From the NCBI GenBank assembly GCA_001799635.1, contig MGTV01000019.1:1-64000 (forward strand): 64,000 nucleotides of DNA, written 5' to 3'. This DNA is from Elusimicrobia bacterium GWA2_62_23 (GTDB lineage: Bacteria; Elusimicrobiota; Elusimicrobia; Elusimicrobiales; UBA9959). The position numbers and the translations under genes are program-made. Within the stretch, counting starts at the first letter, position 1. Each line of letters opens with the position of its first letter. This document shows, piece by piece, positions 35,027 to 43,227 of this stretch. A model generated the notes under the pieces. It ran no database searches, had not been told where the DNA came from, and was given only the letters and a program-made list of their open reading frames with translations.

Positions 35027-36432
35027 CAAAGCTGCTCCTCAAAGCCAGTGCGATCCTGGCGGCCGCGGAACTTGCGGCCATGTGCCTTTTCAGCTGCTCC
35101 GGGCTGATAAACCATCCATTCGCCATCGTGCTCGACCCCGCTCTCATGCTCCTCCTGGCCATGGGGCCCCTGTTCCTGCTGCTGCGGGGAGAAAAACGGA
35201 AGCAGGAAAAACAGGAGAAACTCGACGAAAAGCTCCACCTGATACTGAACGACCTGTGGAGCGCCTCCCTCCATACCCTCTCCACGGAAGAACTTCTAAC
35301 AAAGATCCTCAAGGCGATACTCGACAACTCGCCGATCTCCATACAGCAAAAGGCGGCCATCTTCCTGGTCGAAGACGGGACGCTTCGGCTCAAGTCGAGC
35401 CTCGGTTTTGGGGAGGAACAGAAGCGCCTCTGTGGGGAAGTGCCACGGGGGAGATGCCTTTGCGGAGCGGTCCTTGAAACGGGATCTCCCGTATTTTCGT
35501 CCCAGATCGACGCCAGGCATCACATACTCTCCCGCGACACCAAACCTCACGGCCATTACTGCCTCCCCATAAGATCAGCTGGACAGGTAATCGGAGCGTT
35601 GAACCTCTACCTTGACCCGGGACACCGGCGCGACGCCGCGGAAGAGGCCTTCCTGGGCTCGGTCTGCGCCATAATCGCGCGCATAATAGAGGGAAAAAAA
35701 CTGGAACGCTCCCTCTTCCAGATGCAGAAGATGGAGGCCCTCAACCGTTTCGCGGCCGGCATCTCTCACGATTTCAATAACATCCTGGGAGCCATCGGCG
35801 GGTATTCTTCAGCCGCCGCGCGCACCCTGCCGCCGGATGCCCCCCTGGCCGATGACCTCAGGGAGATCTCCGCCGCAGTAGAGAAAGGGGCGGCCCTTAC
35901 CAGACAATTGAAGCTTTTTTCCAGGCAATCCGAAGAGAACAGGGAAACGGTGGATATAAACCGCCACATCACTGACTCGGTCCAAATGTTGAGGCGTCTC
36001 ACGGGCGCGGCGGTGACCTTTGAACTGCACCCTGCGAAACGGGCGCTGCCGGTCAAATGCGACCGAAGTCATATAGACCAGGTCCTGATGAACCTGACCG
36101 CCAACGCCAGGGATGCAATGCCGAACGGGGGAACCCTGAAACTGGAATGTTCCTGGGAAGAGATCTGTTTTGTAAGTTCGAAGCAATGCCTTAAAGCCGC
36201 CAGGATAGCGGTTTCGGATACCGGGGAGGGAATGGACGAGGCGTTGAGAGAAAGGATCTTCGAACCTTTCTTTACCACGAAAGAGGAGGGGAAGGGCTCC
36301 GGCCTCGGACTCGCCATAGTCCACGGGATAATACAGCAGCACGGAGGGGAAATACTGGTGCGCAGCACGCCCGGGGCCGGCACACGTTTCGATATCTACC
36401 TGCCGCTGGAAGAAGGGCAGGTGTCAGAATAA
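35023..36432 (+). CDS. Membrane-anchored GAF histidine kinase
   Basis: The 469-residue kinase has two membrane helices near the N-terminus (about 5-25 and 33-55), a basic linker (LRGEKRKQEKQEK), a GAF domain (about 75-215), HisKA with H249 (AAGISHDFNN) and HATPase (LMNLTANARDAMPNGG, DTGEGMDE, GSGLGLAIVHGI). Base composition in the catalytic part is visibly less GC-biased than in neighbours, which may mean later acquisition. Its start overlaps the GAF gene. Its 3' end overlaps the convergent mntP gene by 9 nt. No receiver follows, so the regulator at 33885 or 39709 are candidate partners. Confidence 0.87.
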   Translation: MTKLLLKASAILAAAELAAMCLFSCSGLINHPFAIVLDPALMLLLAMGPLFLLLRGEKRKQEKQEKLDEKLHLILNDLWSASLHTLSTEELLTKILKAILDNSPISIQQKAAIFLVEDGTLRLKSSLGFGEEQKRLCGEVPRGRCLCGAVLETGSPVFSSQIDARHHILSRDTKPHGHYCLPIRSAGQVIGALNLYLDPGHRRDAAEEAFLGSVCAIIARIIEGKKLERSLFQMQKMEALNRFAAGISHDFNNILGAIGGYSSAAARTLPPDAPLADDLREISAAVEKGAALTRQLKLFSRQSEENRETVDINRHITDSVQMLRRLTGAAVTFELHPAKRALPVKCDRSHIDQVLMNLTANARDAMPNGGTLKLECSWEEICFVSSKQCLKAARIAVSDTGEGMDEALRERIFEPFFTTKEEGKGSGLGLAIVHGIIQQHGGEILVRSTPGAGTRFDIYLPLEEGQVSE

Positions 36433-37014
36433 CCCGAGGTGCCCGAGCAGTATTTTAAGTCCTATAACTATCAGGATGATCCCGCCGGCGGCTTCCATTT
36501 TGTGTTCGAAGAAATGGCCGCCGGCGGAGCCTATCTTAACCCCCGCGACGGACATGAAGAACGTGACCAGGCCGATCACCAGCACCGGCCCTATGATGGA
36601 GAGGGCCAGCAGGGAGAAAGTAAGCCCGACGGCCAGCGCGTCGATGCTGGTAGCGATGGCCAGCACGGTAAGGGTGCCGGTGTCGAACGGGCAGGTCTTG
36701 GGCCCGCCGCACTCCTCTTCCTCTTTCATCTGGAAGGCCTCATAGAGCATCTTGCCGCCCACGCCCAGCAGCAGCCCGAAGGCTATCCAGTGGTCCCAGC
36801 CGGAAATGAAGCTCCGCATGCTCAACCCGGCGCCCCAGCCCAGTACGGGCATAAGGGCCTGGAACCCGCCGAAGAAAAGCCCCATTTTGAGCGCGTCGGG
36901 CAGGTGCAGACGTTTCATGGTGGCGCCGCTGGCTATGGCGACGGCGAAGGCGTCCATGGAGAGACCGAGGGCTATGAGAAGTATTTCCAGCGCGGGCATG
37001 GGGAAATTATACAA
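36424..37014 (-). CDS. mntP: Manganese efflux pump MntP
   Basis: The 196-residue protein has six membrane helices in two inverted repeats with the signature GLSMDAFAVAIASGA (helix 1) and ATSIDALAVGLTFSL (helix 4): the acidic residues in these helices mark the MntP/LysE-like exporters. It protects against excess Mn2+. No yybP-ykoY riboswitch-like structure is apparent in the short 37-bp gap to the divergent gene. The 3' end overlaps the kinase gene on the other strand. Confidence 0.92.
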   Translation of the reverse strand: MYNFPMPALEILLIALGLSMDAFAVAIASGATMKRLHLPDALKMGLFFGGFQALMPVLGWGAGLSMRSFISGWDHWIAFGLLLGVGGKMLYEAFQMKEEEECGGPKTCPFDTGTLTVLAIATSIDALAVGLTFSLLALSIIGPVLVIGLVTFFMSVAGVKIGSAGGHFFEHKMEAAGGIILIVIGLKILLGHLGLF

Positions 37015-37051
37015 ACTTGACCGCCGGGCGCCCTTTTAATATATTAGGAAT

Positions 37052-37570
37052 ATGAACCCAATAGGACTTTTGCGACAATTCATCCAGGGCCTGACCAGCG
37101 ATACCGAACCCGGCCAGATAGGCGCCGGCATCGCGCTGGGCTTCCTTATCGGCCTGATGCCCAAAGCCACGCTGACGGCGCAGCTCCTGATAGTGGTGCT
37201 GATGGCTTCCAAGGTAAACCTCCCCATGGCCCTGCTCTCGGCGCTGGCCGTAAGCCTGCTCAATCCCCTGATAGACAAGGTCAGCGACCCGCTGGGTTAC
37301 GCCCTGCTGACCAGCGAGGCCCTGCGCCCGCTCTGGACCAAACTCTACAACACTCCGGTGCTGCCCTGGACAGGTTTCAATAACACCGTGGTGCCGGGCG
37401 GGCTGGCCATCGGCGCGGTCCTGCTGGCGCCGGTCTATTTCGCCGGGAAGCGTTTCGGCGTCTTCTATAACGCGAAATTCCGCGACAGGGTAATGAACTC
37501 CAAAATGATAAAAGGCCTGAAGGCTTCATGGCTCTTCGACTGGTACTTCAAGGAGGGGGTGGCCTCTTGA
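37052..37570 (+). CDS. TIGR03546-family membrane protein
   Basis: The 172-residue protein has three to four hydrophobic segments and the family pattern GIALGFLIGLMPKATL, LLNPLIDKVSDPLGY and FNNTVVPGGLAIG. TIGR03546 proteins are found next to TIGR03545 proteins, as here (gap 41 bp). Their function is unknown; the fold is related to DUF2062. TATA-like sequence ends a few bases before the ATG and no spaced Shine-Dalgarno is visible. The pair may form an envelope complex, which is inference from their constant adjacency. Confidence 0.8.
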   Translation: MNPIGLLRQFIQGLTSDTEPGQIGAGIALGFLIGLMPKATLTAQLLIVVLMASKVNLPMALLSALAVSLLNPLIDKVSDPLGYALLTSEALRPLWTKLYNTPVLPWTGFNNTVVPGGLAIGAVLLAPVYFAGKRFGVFYNAKFRDRVMNSKMIKGLKASWLFDWYFKEGVAS

Positions 37571-37611
37571 TAGGCATAGCCTCTGATGAGGCACTGCCAT
37601 AGGCTTGTAAT

Positions 37612-39369
37612 ATGCGCAAAACATACATTCTTCCTCGTCTTGTCCTGCTGGTCCTCGCCTGGGCTTTCTTCTTCTTCGCTTTCGACCCCATCCTTAAATG
37701 GGGTCTGATAAAAGGGCTAGAGAAAGGCGCCAAGGCCAGGGCGGAGATAGCCTCGCTCAAGACCACCTTCCTGCCGCCCTCGCTGAGGATCACCGGCTTC
37801 GCCGTGGCGGATTCCGCCAACGAATACGCCAACCTGGCCGAGTTCGCCGAACTCTCCTTCGCCGCCGAGGGCGCGCCGCTGCTGGAGAAAAAGCTGGTGG
37901 TGGACCAGGCCTCGCTCAAAGGCCTGCGCTTCGGCACGCCCCGCAAGACCTCGGGCAAGCTGCCTTTCGTGAAAGAGGAACCCTCCGAACTGGCCGAAGC
38001 CCTGAAAAAGGAATCGAAGGATTTCGCGCTGGACCGGGCCGAGGGGGTAAAAGAGGACGCCGTAAAAGATTACAAGGTCTCCCCCGACGAACTGGAATCG
38101 GTGAAACTGGCCAAAAAGCTGGAGGAGGACTACAACCGCGATTATAAGGCCATCTCGGAGCGGCTCGCCCCGGAGAAATACGAGGCAGGGATGGACGCCC
38201 TCAAGGCCCGTTACGAAAAAGCGAAGAACGAGAAGAATTTCGCCAAGCAGGCCAAGGAGTACGCAGACATCGGCAAGGAAGTGAAGAAGCTCACCGCGGA
38301 TTTTAAGAAGGACAAGGTTGAGGCCGAAGCGGCCTTGGCGAAGGCCAGGGACGCCTTCAAGGCCGTGGAAGAAGCCCGCAAGCGCGATACGGCCGCGGTC
38401 ATGGCCAAGATGAAACTGCCGTCCATGGACACGCAGTCCATCGCCCGGATGCTGGCCGGCCCGGCGATAGCCGAAAAGACCGCCCTGGCGCAGAAGTGGA
38501 TCGGCCTGGCGCGCAAGTACATGCCCTCCAATTCCAAAGGCGTGCTCAAGAACGAGGCGCCCCGCGGGCGCCTGGTGCATTTCCCCAGGGAAAAGACCTA
38601 TCCGACCTTCCTGGTGCGCCGCCTGGAACTTACCGGCGAGCTCGGCCGGGAAGACCCGCTGGCCTACAGCGGCGAGATCGCCGGGCTCACCACCCAGCCG
38701 CAGGTTTACGGCCACCCGACCACCGCCGAACTGAAAGGTGCCAAGGGCGCGAGGCGCCTCGACCTGAAGGCCTCGCTGGACGCCACCGGCGAGACAGTGA
38801 AGACCGATTCCCGCCTCTCCTATTCCGGCATGCCGGTAAAGGAACTGCAACTGGGCTCGCCGTCTTCGTTCCAGGTCAATATAGCCGGGGCTACCGGTTC
38901 CTTCGAAGGCGCCCTGAAAACCGCCGGGGAGAACCTGGACGGCCGGGCCGCGCTGCGCCTCGCCGGCGGCAGCTTCAAAGCCGACGCTTCCAAGATAAAG
39001 GCCGCGCCCCTGCGCTCGGCGGTAGAATCCTCATTCTCCGGCCTTTCCTCCGCCCTGATAGAAACGGACATAGCCGGCACGGTAAAGGACCCCGAACTTT
39101 CAATAAACACCGATCTGGCCAACGCCCTCTCCCGGGCTTTCTCCGGAGCCATGGGCGCCGAAGTGAAGAAAGCCCGGGAAGAGGCCCAGAAGAAGATAGA
39201 CGGCGCGCTGAAGCCCTACCAGGACAAACTGAACGGCCTGGCGGGCGACAAACAGGCTGAGCTGGGCAAAAAACTGCAGGGGACCGAGGGCCGCCTATCC
39301 GAGGCGGGGGAAAAGCTCCTCAAAGGCCTCGCGCCCGGCAAACTGAAGCTGCCCAAATTCAAGCTCTGA
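37612..39369 (+). CDS. TIGR03545-family protein with AsmA-like features
   Basis: The 585-residue protein starts with one membrane helix (about 8-26, LVLLVLAWAFFFFAF) followed by a region resembling AsmA-type N-termini (LKTTFLPPSLRITGFAVAD). A long Lys/Glu/Ala-rich helical segment (about 160-275) is likely a coiled coil. A beta-rich C-terminal half (about 315-500) contains repeated LxGELGREDPLAYSGEI-like strands. The topology suggests a large periplasmic domain anchored in the inner membrane, as in bridge-like lipid-transfer proteins, but the family is uncharacterised. It pairs with the preceding TIGR03546 gene and ends at a strong terminator. Confidence 0.78.
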   Translation: MRKTYILPRLVLLVLAWAFFFFAFDPILKWGLIKGLEKGAKARAEIASLKTTFLPPSLRITGFAVADSANEYANLAEFAELSFAAEGAPLLEKKLVVDQASLKGLRFGTPRKTSGKLPFVKEEPSELAEALKKESKDFALDRAEGVKEDAVKDYKVSPDELESVKLAKKLEEDYNRDYKAISERLAPEKYEAGMDALKARYEKAKNEKNFAKQAKEYADIGKEVKKLTADFKKDKVEAEAALAKARDAFKAVEEARKRDTAAVMAKMKLPSMDTQSIARMLAGPAIAEKTALAQKWIGLARKYMPSNSKGVLKNEAPRGRLVHFPREKTYPTFLVRRLELTGELGREDPLAYSGEIAGLTTQPQVYGHPTTAELKGAKGARRLDLKASLDATGETVKTDSRLSYSGMPVKELQLGSPSSFQVNIAGATGSFEGALKTAGENLDGRAALRLAGGSFKADASKIKAAPLRSAVESSFSGLSSALIETDIAGTVKDPELSINTDLANALSRAFSGAMGAEVKKAREEAQKKIDGALKPYQDKLNGLAGDKQAELGKKLQGTEGRLSEAGEKLLKGLAPGKLKLPKFKL

Positions 39370-39388
39370 CCCAAGACACTTACCTATA

Positions 39389-39427
39389 AGGAAGGCCCTC
39401 CCCGAAAAGGAGGGCCTTCCTGCTTTT
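39389..39427 (+). terminator. Strong terminator after the TIGR03545 gene
   Basis: A perfect 13-bp stem (39389-39401 with 39409-39421, loop CCGAAAA) is followed by GCTTTT. It separates the upstream pair from the hydrogenase island. Confidence 0.88.
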
Positions 39428-39585
39428 GCGGGCGGGGGAAAAGCCCCCCGGACCGCGTTACAAAACACCGCGCCATAACGATAACGTTACCCCCCTGTAA
39501 CGCCGCTTTTATACCAGTACCCGCAGATAAGTAACGCAACAGTAACGGTGCTCTCCGACGTTAAAAGCCCCCGTTTAAAAAGGTA

Positions 39586-39614
39586 TTGACAAAACGCGAA
39601 CGGTGACGTATACT
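39586..39614 (+). promoter_or_regulatory. Sigma-70-type promoter of the rex-hydCBA operon
   Basis: TTGACA (39586-39591), a 17-bp spacer and TATACT (39609-39614) give a near-consensus housekeeping promoter, the best in the window. Transcription would start near 39621, about 88 nt before the first gene. Confidence 0.85.
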
Positions 39615-39626
39615 ATTTACGTAGTC

Positions 39627-39646
39627 AACGTTAATCAATTAACGTT
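39627..39646. promoter_or_regulatory. Rex-like operator overlapping the start of transcription
   Basis: A perfect 9-bp inverted repeat with a 2-bp centre contains GTTAA-N4-TTAAC, the core of the Rex operator TTGTTAA-N4-TTAACAA, though the outer bases differ. It lies just downstream of the predicted start site, the usual position for a repressor. Rex is encoded two genes downstream, so autoregulation by NADH/NAD+ ratio is likely but not shown. Confidence 0.6.
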
Positions 39647-39708
39647 ATTAAATAACGGTGCAGAATGCAACGTTATATCCTGAACGATAAGACCCCCGGG
39701 AGGAAAGT

Positions 39709-40125
39709 ATGGCTAAGATAATCTGCATAGACGACGACAAGGACATCCTGGACACCTGCGAAGTGGTGCTGCAGGGCCAGGGACACACCGTTGTTACGGC
39801 GATCAACGGCAAAGAGGGCTTCGAAAAGGCCGCCAAGGGGAAACCCGACCTCATCATATTGGACGTCATGATGGACGACTCCACCGAGGGTTTCACCACG
39901 GCGCAGAAGTTCCGCCGCACCGAGACCCTCAAATACGTACCCATCATGATGCTGACCTCCGTGAACGAGACCTCCCCGCAGAAGTTCGGCGAAAAGGACG
40001 GGGAATTCCTGCCCGTGGACGCCTTCATGGAAAAACCCATTAAGCCCAAGGAATTCCTGGCCCGGGTTAAGGAACTGCTCGCCCTTAAGAAGGAGCAGGT
40101 GAACGTAGAAGGCCGCACCAAGTAA
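39709..40125 (+). CDS. Stand-alone response regulator of the hydrogenase island
   Basis: The 138-residue protein is a lone receiver domain: DDDKD acidic pocket near residue 9, phosphoacceptor D52 (LIILDVMMDD), T/S at LTSV and a Lys in MEKPIKP. The extended loop after the phospho-Asp (MMDDSTEGF) is shared with the regulator at 47209, which also has MMENPDSGF. It is the first gene behind the island promoter, ahead of rex and hydCBA, with GGGAGGAAAG as Shine-Dalgarno. It could receive phosphate from the H2-sensor kinase encoded at 45151. No DNA-binding domain is present. Confidence 0.88.
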   Translation: MAKIICIDDDKDILDTCEVVLQGQGHTVVTAINGKEGFEKAAKGKPDLIILDVMMDDSTEGFTTAQKFRRTETLKYVPIMMLTSVNETSPQKFGEKDGEFLPVDAFMEKPIKPKEFLARVKELLALKKEQVNVEGRTK

Positions 40126-40147
40126 AACCGCACCCCCAAGGAGAGTT

Positions 40148-40780
40148 ATGACAAGGATACCCCAGCGCACCGTAGAGAGGTTCTTCCGCTACTGCCAGTT
40201 CCTGCACACCCGCCTGGAAGCGGGGTCCGAGTTCGTCTTCTCGCACGAGCTGGCCGCGGCGGTGGGGGTCTCGCCGGAACAGGTCCGCCGCGACCTGATG
40301 AACTTCAAACTGAAGGGCACCCCGCAGCGCGGGTACCCCATCAAGGAGTTCCTGGCGGAGCTCTACTCGCACCTGGAATCCTCGTCGCTGACCAAGATGG
40401 TGCTGGTGGGGGTGGGCAACCTCGGAAAGGCCATACTTTCCTATTTCCTCAAGCGCAGGCCCAACCTCTCCATCGTGGCGGCATTCGACCAGGACCCGGA
40501 AAAAACCAACCGGGTCTATTCCGGCTGCCAGGTGCACCACATAGGGCAGCTGGAGAAATTCGTCTCCCGCGAGCGGGCGGCGGTGGGCATAATAACGGTG
40601 CCCGCCTCCGCCGCGCAGGAGGCGGCCGACACGCTGATACGCGCCGGGGTCAAAGGCATAGTCAACTTCGCCCCGGTTCAGCTCAAGCTGCCCCCCGGTA
40701 TTTTCCTGGAGCAGCTGGATATAACGCTTTCCATAGAAAAAGTGGCGTATTTCGCCCGCAAGAGCAAGATCAAGGAGTGA
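40148..40780 (+). CDS. rex: Redox-sensing transcriptional repressor Rex
   Basis: The 210-residue protein has a winged-helix N-terminus (about 1-80; FSHELAAAVGVSPEQVRRDLMNF is the recognition part) and a Rossmann NAD(H)-binding domain (LVGVGNLGKAILSYF, about 90-105). A C-terminal helix (LSIEKVAYFARKSKI) completes the domain-swapped dimer. Rex binds operators when NAD+ is high and leaves when NADH rises, derepressing fermentation and hydrogenase genes. Here it lies between the response regulator and hydC, 4 bp from hydC, and a Rex-like palindrome sits at the operon promoter. Confidence 0.94.
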   Translation: MTRIPQRTVERFFRYCQFLHTRLEAGSEFVFSHELAAAVGVSPEQVRRDLMNFKLKGTPQRGYPIKEFLAELYSHLESSSLTKMVLVGVGNLGKAILSYFLKRRPNLSIVAAFDQDPEKTNRVYSGCQVHHIGQLEKFVSRERAAVGIITVPASAAQEAADTLIRAGVKGIVNFAPVQLKLPPGIFLEQLDITLSIEKVAYFARKSKIKE

Positions 40781-40784
40781 CATC

Positions 40785-41267
40785 ATGAGCGCCCCGAGCA
40801 AGGTGGACAAGGTCCTGGAAAACTACAACTTCGCCAAGCGCGACAAGCTGATACCCATACTGCAGGACGTGCAGGCGGCCGACGGCTACATTTCCAAGCC
40901 GGCCGCGCTTAAAGTGGCGAAGCACCTCAACATCCCCGCCAGCAAAGTCTTCGGCGTGGCCACTTTCTACAACCAGTTCAGGTTCAAGCCGGTGGGGAAA
41001 TACCACATCATGATCTGCCGCGGCACCGCCTGCCACGTGAAGGGCTCCGCCGCGGTGCTCAAGATGTGCGAAGAAGTGCTCGGCATCAAGGCCGGGGACA
41101 CCACCCGCGACGGGCTGTTCAGCATAGAGGTGGTGGCCTGCATAGGCGCCTGCGGCCTGGCACCGGTCATCAGCGTGAACGGCGAATTCCACGCCAAGGT
41201 CACCGCCGACAAGCTGCGAAGGCTGGTGGAAGATTTCAAGAAGGCGGAGAACTCCAATGGAAAATAA
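40785..41267 (+). CDS. hydC: [FeFe]-hydrogenase subunit HydC (NuoE-like, [2Fe-2S])
   Basis: The 160-residue protein is a thioredoxin-like NuoE homologue with the [2Fe-2S] ligands C78, C83 (CRGTACHVKG), C119 and C123 (CIGACGLAP). In trimeric NAD-linked hydrogenases it connects NADH oxidation at the flavin subunit to the Fe-S chain. The gene follows rex by 4 bp and overlaps hydB by 11 nt. Confidence 0.93.
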   Translation: MSAPSKVDKVLENYNFAKRDKLIPILQDVQAADGYISKPAALKVAKHLNIPASKVFGVATFYNQFRFKPVGKYHIMICRGTACHVKGSAAVLKMCEEVLGIKAGDTTRDGLFSIEVVACIGACGLAPVISVNGEFHAKVTADKLRRLVEDFKKAENSNGK

Positions 41268-43215
41268 AGACCTCATCGGCAAGAACCTCTCCGGCGTCGC
41301 CGCCTCGGCCCGCAAGGCCTTCCTGGTCCGCGCTTTCGGCAGCGAGGATTACGCCGCCAAGGCGGCCGAACTGCGCCGCGAGGCGCTTAGCCGCGCCGTT
41401 ATCTACGTCGGTGCCGGCACCTGCGGCCTGGCCGCCGGCGCCGCGAAAACCCTGGAGGCGGCGAAGAAATACATAAAGGAAAATAAACTCCAGGCCGACA
41501 TCCTCGAAGTGGGCTGCATAGGCCTCTGTGCCGCCGAACCCCTGCTTGACGTACAGCTGCCCGGCCAGGCCCGCGTTTCCTTCCAGCGCGCCACCGGCGA
41601 CGCGGTCCCGGCCCTGCTCGATTCCGTTTTCAGGGACAAAGCCCCGCTCAAGGACCACCTCCTCGGCCAGTTCGAGGACGGGGGGAAGCGCTGGCCCAAA
41701 GTGCCGCTGCTCTCAGAGCATCCGTTCTTCGGCAAGCAGCTGCGCTTCGTGCTCAAGCACGTGGGCATAGTGGACCCCAATTCCATACAGGAGCACATAG
41801 CCCGCGGCGGCTACGGCGCCTTCCTGAAGGTCATCCACACCATGACGCCGGCCCAGGCCTGCGACGCCGTGGAGGCCAGCGGCCTGCGCGGCCGCGGCGG
41901 CGGCGGCTTCCCCACCGGCAAGAAGTGGAAGATCGCGCTGTCGTCCGACGCCGACCAGAAATACATCATCTGCAACGCCGACGAAGGCGACCCGGGCGCG
42001 TTCATGGACCGCTCGGTGATAGAAGGCGACCCGCACCGCGTGCTGGAAGGCATCGCCATCGGCGCCTACGCCATCCACGCTTCCAAGGCCTACGTCTATA
42101 TCCGCGCGGAATACCCGCTGGCCATCAAGAACCTCAAGAAAGCCATAGCCGACGCCAAGGCCTACGGCCTGCTGGGAGAGAACATCTACGGCAGCGGCTT
42201 TGACCTGGACGTCATCATCAAGATGGGGGCCGGCGCCTTCGTCTGCGGCGAAGAGACCGCTCTGATGAACAGCATCGAGGGCCGCCGCGGCATGCCCAAA
42301 CCCCGCCCGCCGTACCCGGCGGTGCGCGGCCTGTTCGGCAAGCCCACCGTGATCAACAACGTGGAAACCTTCGCGAACGTCCCGGAGATCATGAGCCAGG
42401 GCCCGGAGGCCTTCGCGGCCATCGGCACCAAGGGCAGCAAGGGCACCAAGGTGTTCGCGCTGTCAGGCAAGGTCAACCGCACCGGCCTCGTGGAGATCCC
42501 GATGGGCACCACGCTCAAGGAGATCGTCTTCGACATAGGCGGCGGCATAGAGAACGGCCTGGCCTTCAAGGCCGTGCAAATAGGCGGCCCCTCCGGCGGC
42601 TGCATACCGCAGAGCCACATAGACATCCAGGTGGACTACGAATCGCTCAAGACCGTCGGCGCCATGATGGGCTCCGGCGGCCTCGTGGTGATGGACGAAG
42701 GTACCTGCATGGTGGACGTGGCCAAGTTCTTCATGGACTTCATCAAGCGAGAGAGCTGCGGCAAGTGCATCCCGTGCCGCGAGGGCACGCTGCGCATGCT
42801 GGAGATCCTCAAGGCCATCACGCGCCACCGCCGGGGAGAGAAAGACGCCGACGCCCTGGCCCGCTTCTCCGGTATCATGAACCTGGAAGACCTCTCCCAG
42901 GTGATCCGCGAGACCAGTCTGTGCGGCCTCGGCCAGACGGCCCCGAACCCGGTGCTCTCCACGCTTCGCTGGTTCCGCGACGAGTACGAAGCGCACATCT
43001 TCGAGCGCAAGTGCCCCGCGGGCGCCTGCACCGAGATGCTGGAATTCACCATAGACGCCGACAAATGCAAAGGCTGCACGCTCTGCATGAAAGGCTGCCC
43101 GACGCAGGCCATAGTGGGTAAGCCCAAGGTGCCGCACTACATCATCTCGGAAAAGTGCATCTCCTGCGGGTCCTGCAGGACAGTCTGCAAATTCAAGGCC
43201 GTCAACGCCGCCTAG
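41257..43215 (+). CDS. hydB: [FeFe]-hydrogenase subunit HydB (NuoF-like, FMN, NAD-binding)
   Basis: The 652-residue protein has three parts. A thioredoxin-like N-terminus (about 1-125) carries C56, C87 and C91. The NuoF core has the FMN/NADH glycine-rich loop GRGGGGFPTGKKW (212-224), NADEGDPGAFMDR and the SLBB part, then the [4Fe-4S] motif SCGKCIPCREGT (C501, C504, C507). The C-terminal 2[4Fe-4S] ferredoxin domain (about 590-650) has CKGCTLCMKGCP and CISCGSCRTVCKF. This is the flavin subunit of electron-bifurcating or confurcating HydABC enzymes, linking NADH and reduced ferredoxin to H2. Whether it truly bifurcates cannot be told from sequence. Confidence 0.93.
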   Translation: MENKDLIGKNLSGVAASARKAFLVRAFGSEDYAAKAAELRREALSRAVIYVGAGTCGLAAGAAKTLEAAKKYIKENKLQADILEVGCIGLCAAEPLLDVQLPGQARVSFQRATGDAVPALLDSVFRDKAPLKDHLLGQFEDGGKRWPKVPLLSEHPFFGKQLRFVLKHVGIVDPNSIQEHIARGGYGAFLKVIHTMTPAQACDAVEASGLRGRGGGGFPTGKKWKIALSSDADQKYIICNADEGDPGAFMDRSVIEGDPHRVLEGIAIGAYAIHASKAYVYIRAEYPLAIKNLKKAIADAKAYGLLGENIYGSGFDLDVIIKMGAGAFVCGEETALMNSIEGRRGMPKPRPPYPAVRGLFGKPTVINNVETFANVPEIMSQGPEAFAAIGTKGSKGTKVFALSGKVNRTGLVEIPMGTTLKEIVFDIGGGIENGLAFKAVQIGGPSGGCIPQSHIDIQVDYESLKTVGAMMGSGGLVVMDEGTCMVDVAKFFMDFIKRESCGKCIPCREGTLRMLEILKAITRHRRGEKDADALARFSGIMNLEDLSQVIRETSLCGLGQTAPNPVLSTLRWFRDEYEAHIFERKCPAGACTEMLEFTIDADKCKGCTLCMKGCPTQAIVGKPKVPHYIISEKCISCGSCRTVCKFKAVNAA

Positions 43216-43227
43216 AGGGATAACATC

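Larger units (their letters stand above)
39456..39676 (+). promoter_or_regulatory. Regulatory region of the hydrogenase island, 13 TAACG/CGTTA sites
   Basis: This is most of the 339-bp gap 39370-39708. The pentamer TAACG or its complement occurs at 39456, 39476, 39482, 39485, 39498, 39532, 39543, 39559, 39629, 39640, 39643, 39653 and 39671, against well under one expected by chance in 220 bp. Some form a tandem direct repeat (ATAACGATAACG, 39475-39486), others inverted pairs (AACGTTAAT/ATTAACGTT at 39627-39646; ATAACG/CGTTAT at 39652-39676). They lie on both sides of the promoter, so one protein could activate from upstream sites and repress from downstream ones. Confidence 0.75.

Noticed and set aside
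36424-36432. Nine-base overlap of the kinase gene and mntP as a regulatory antisense
   Set aside because: Short convergent overlaps are common in compact genomes and nothing else suggests regulation.
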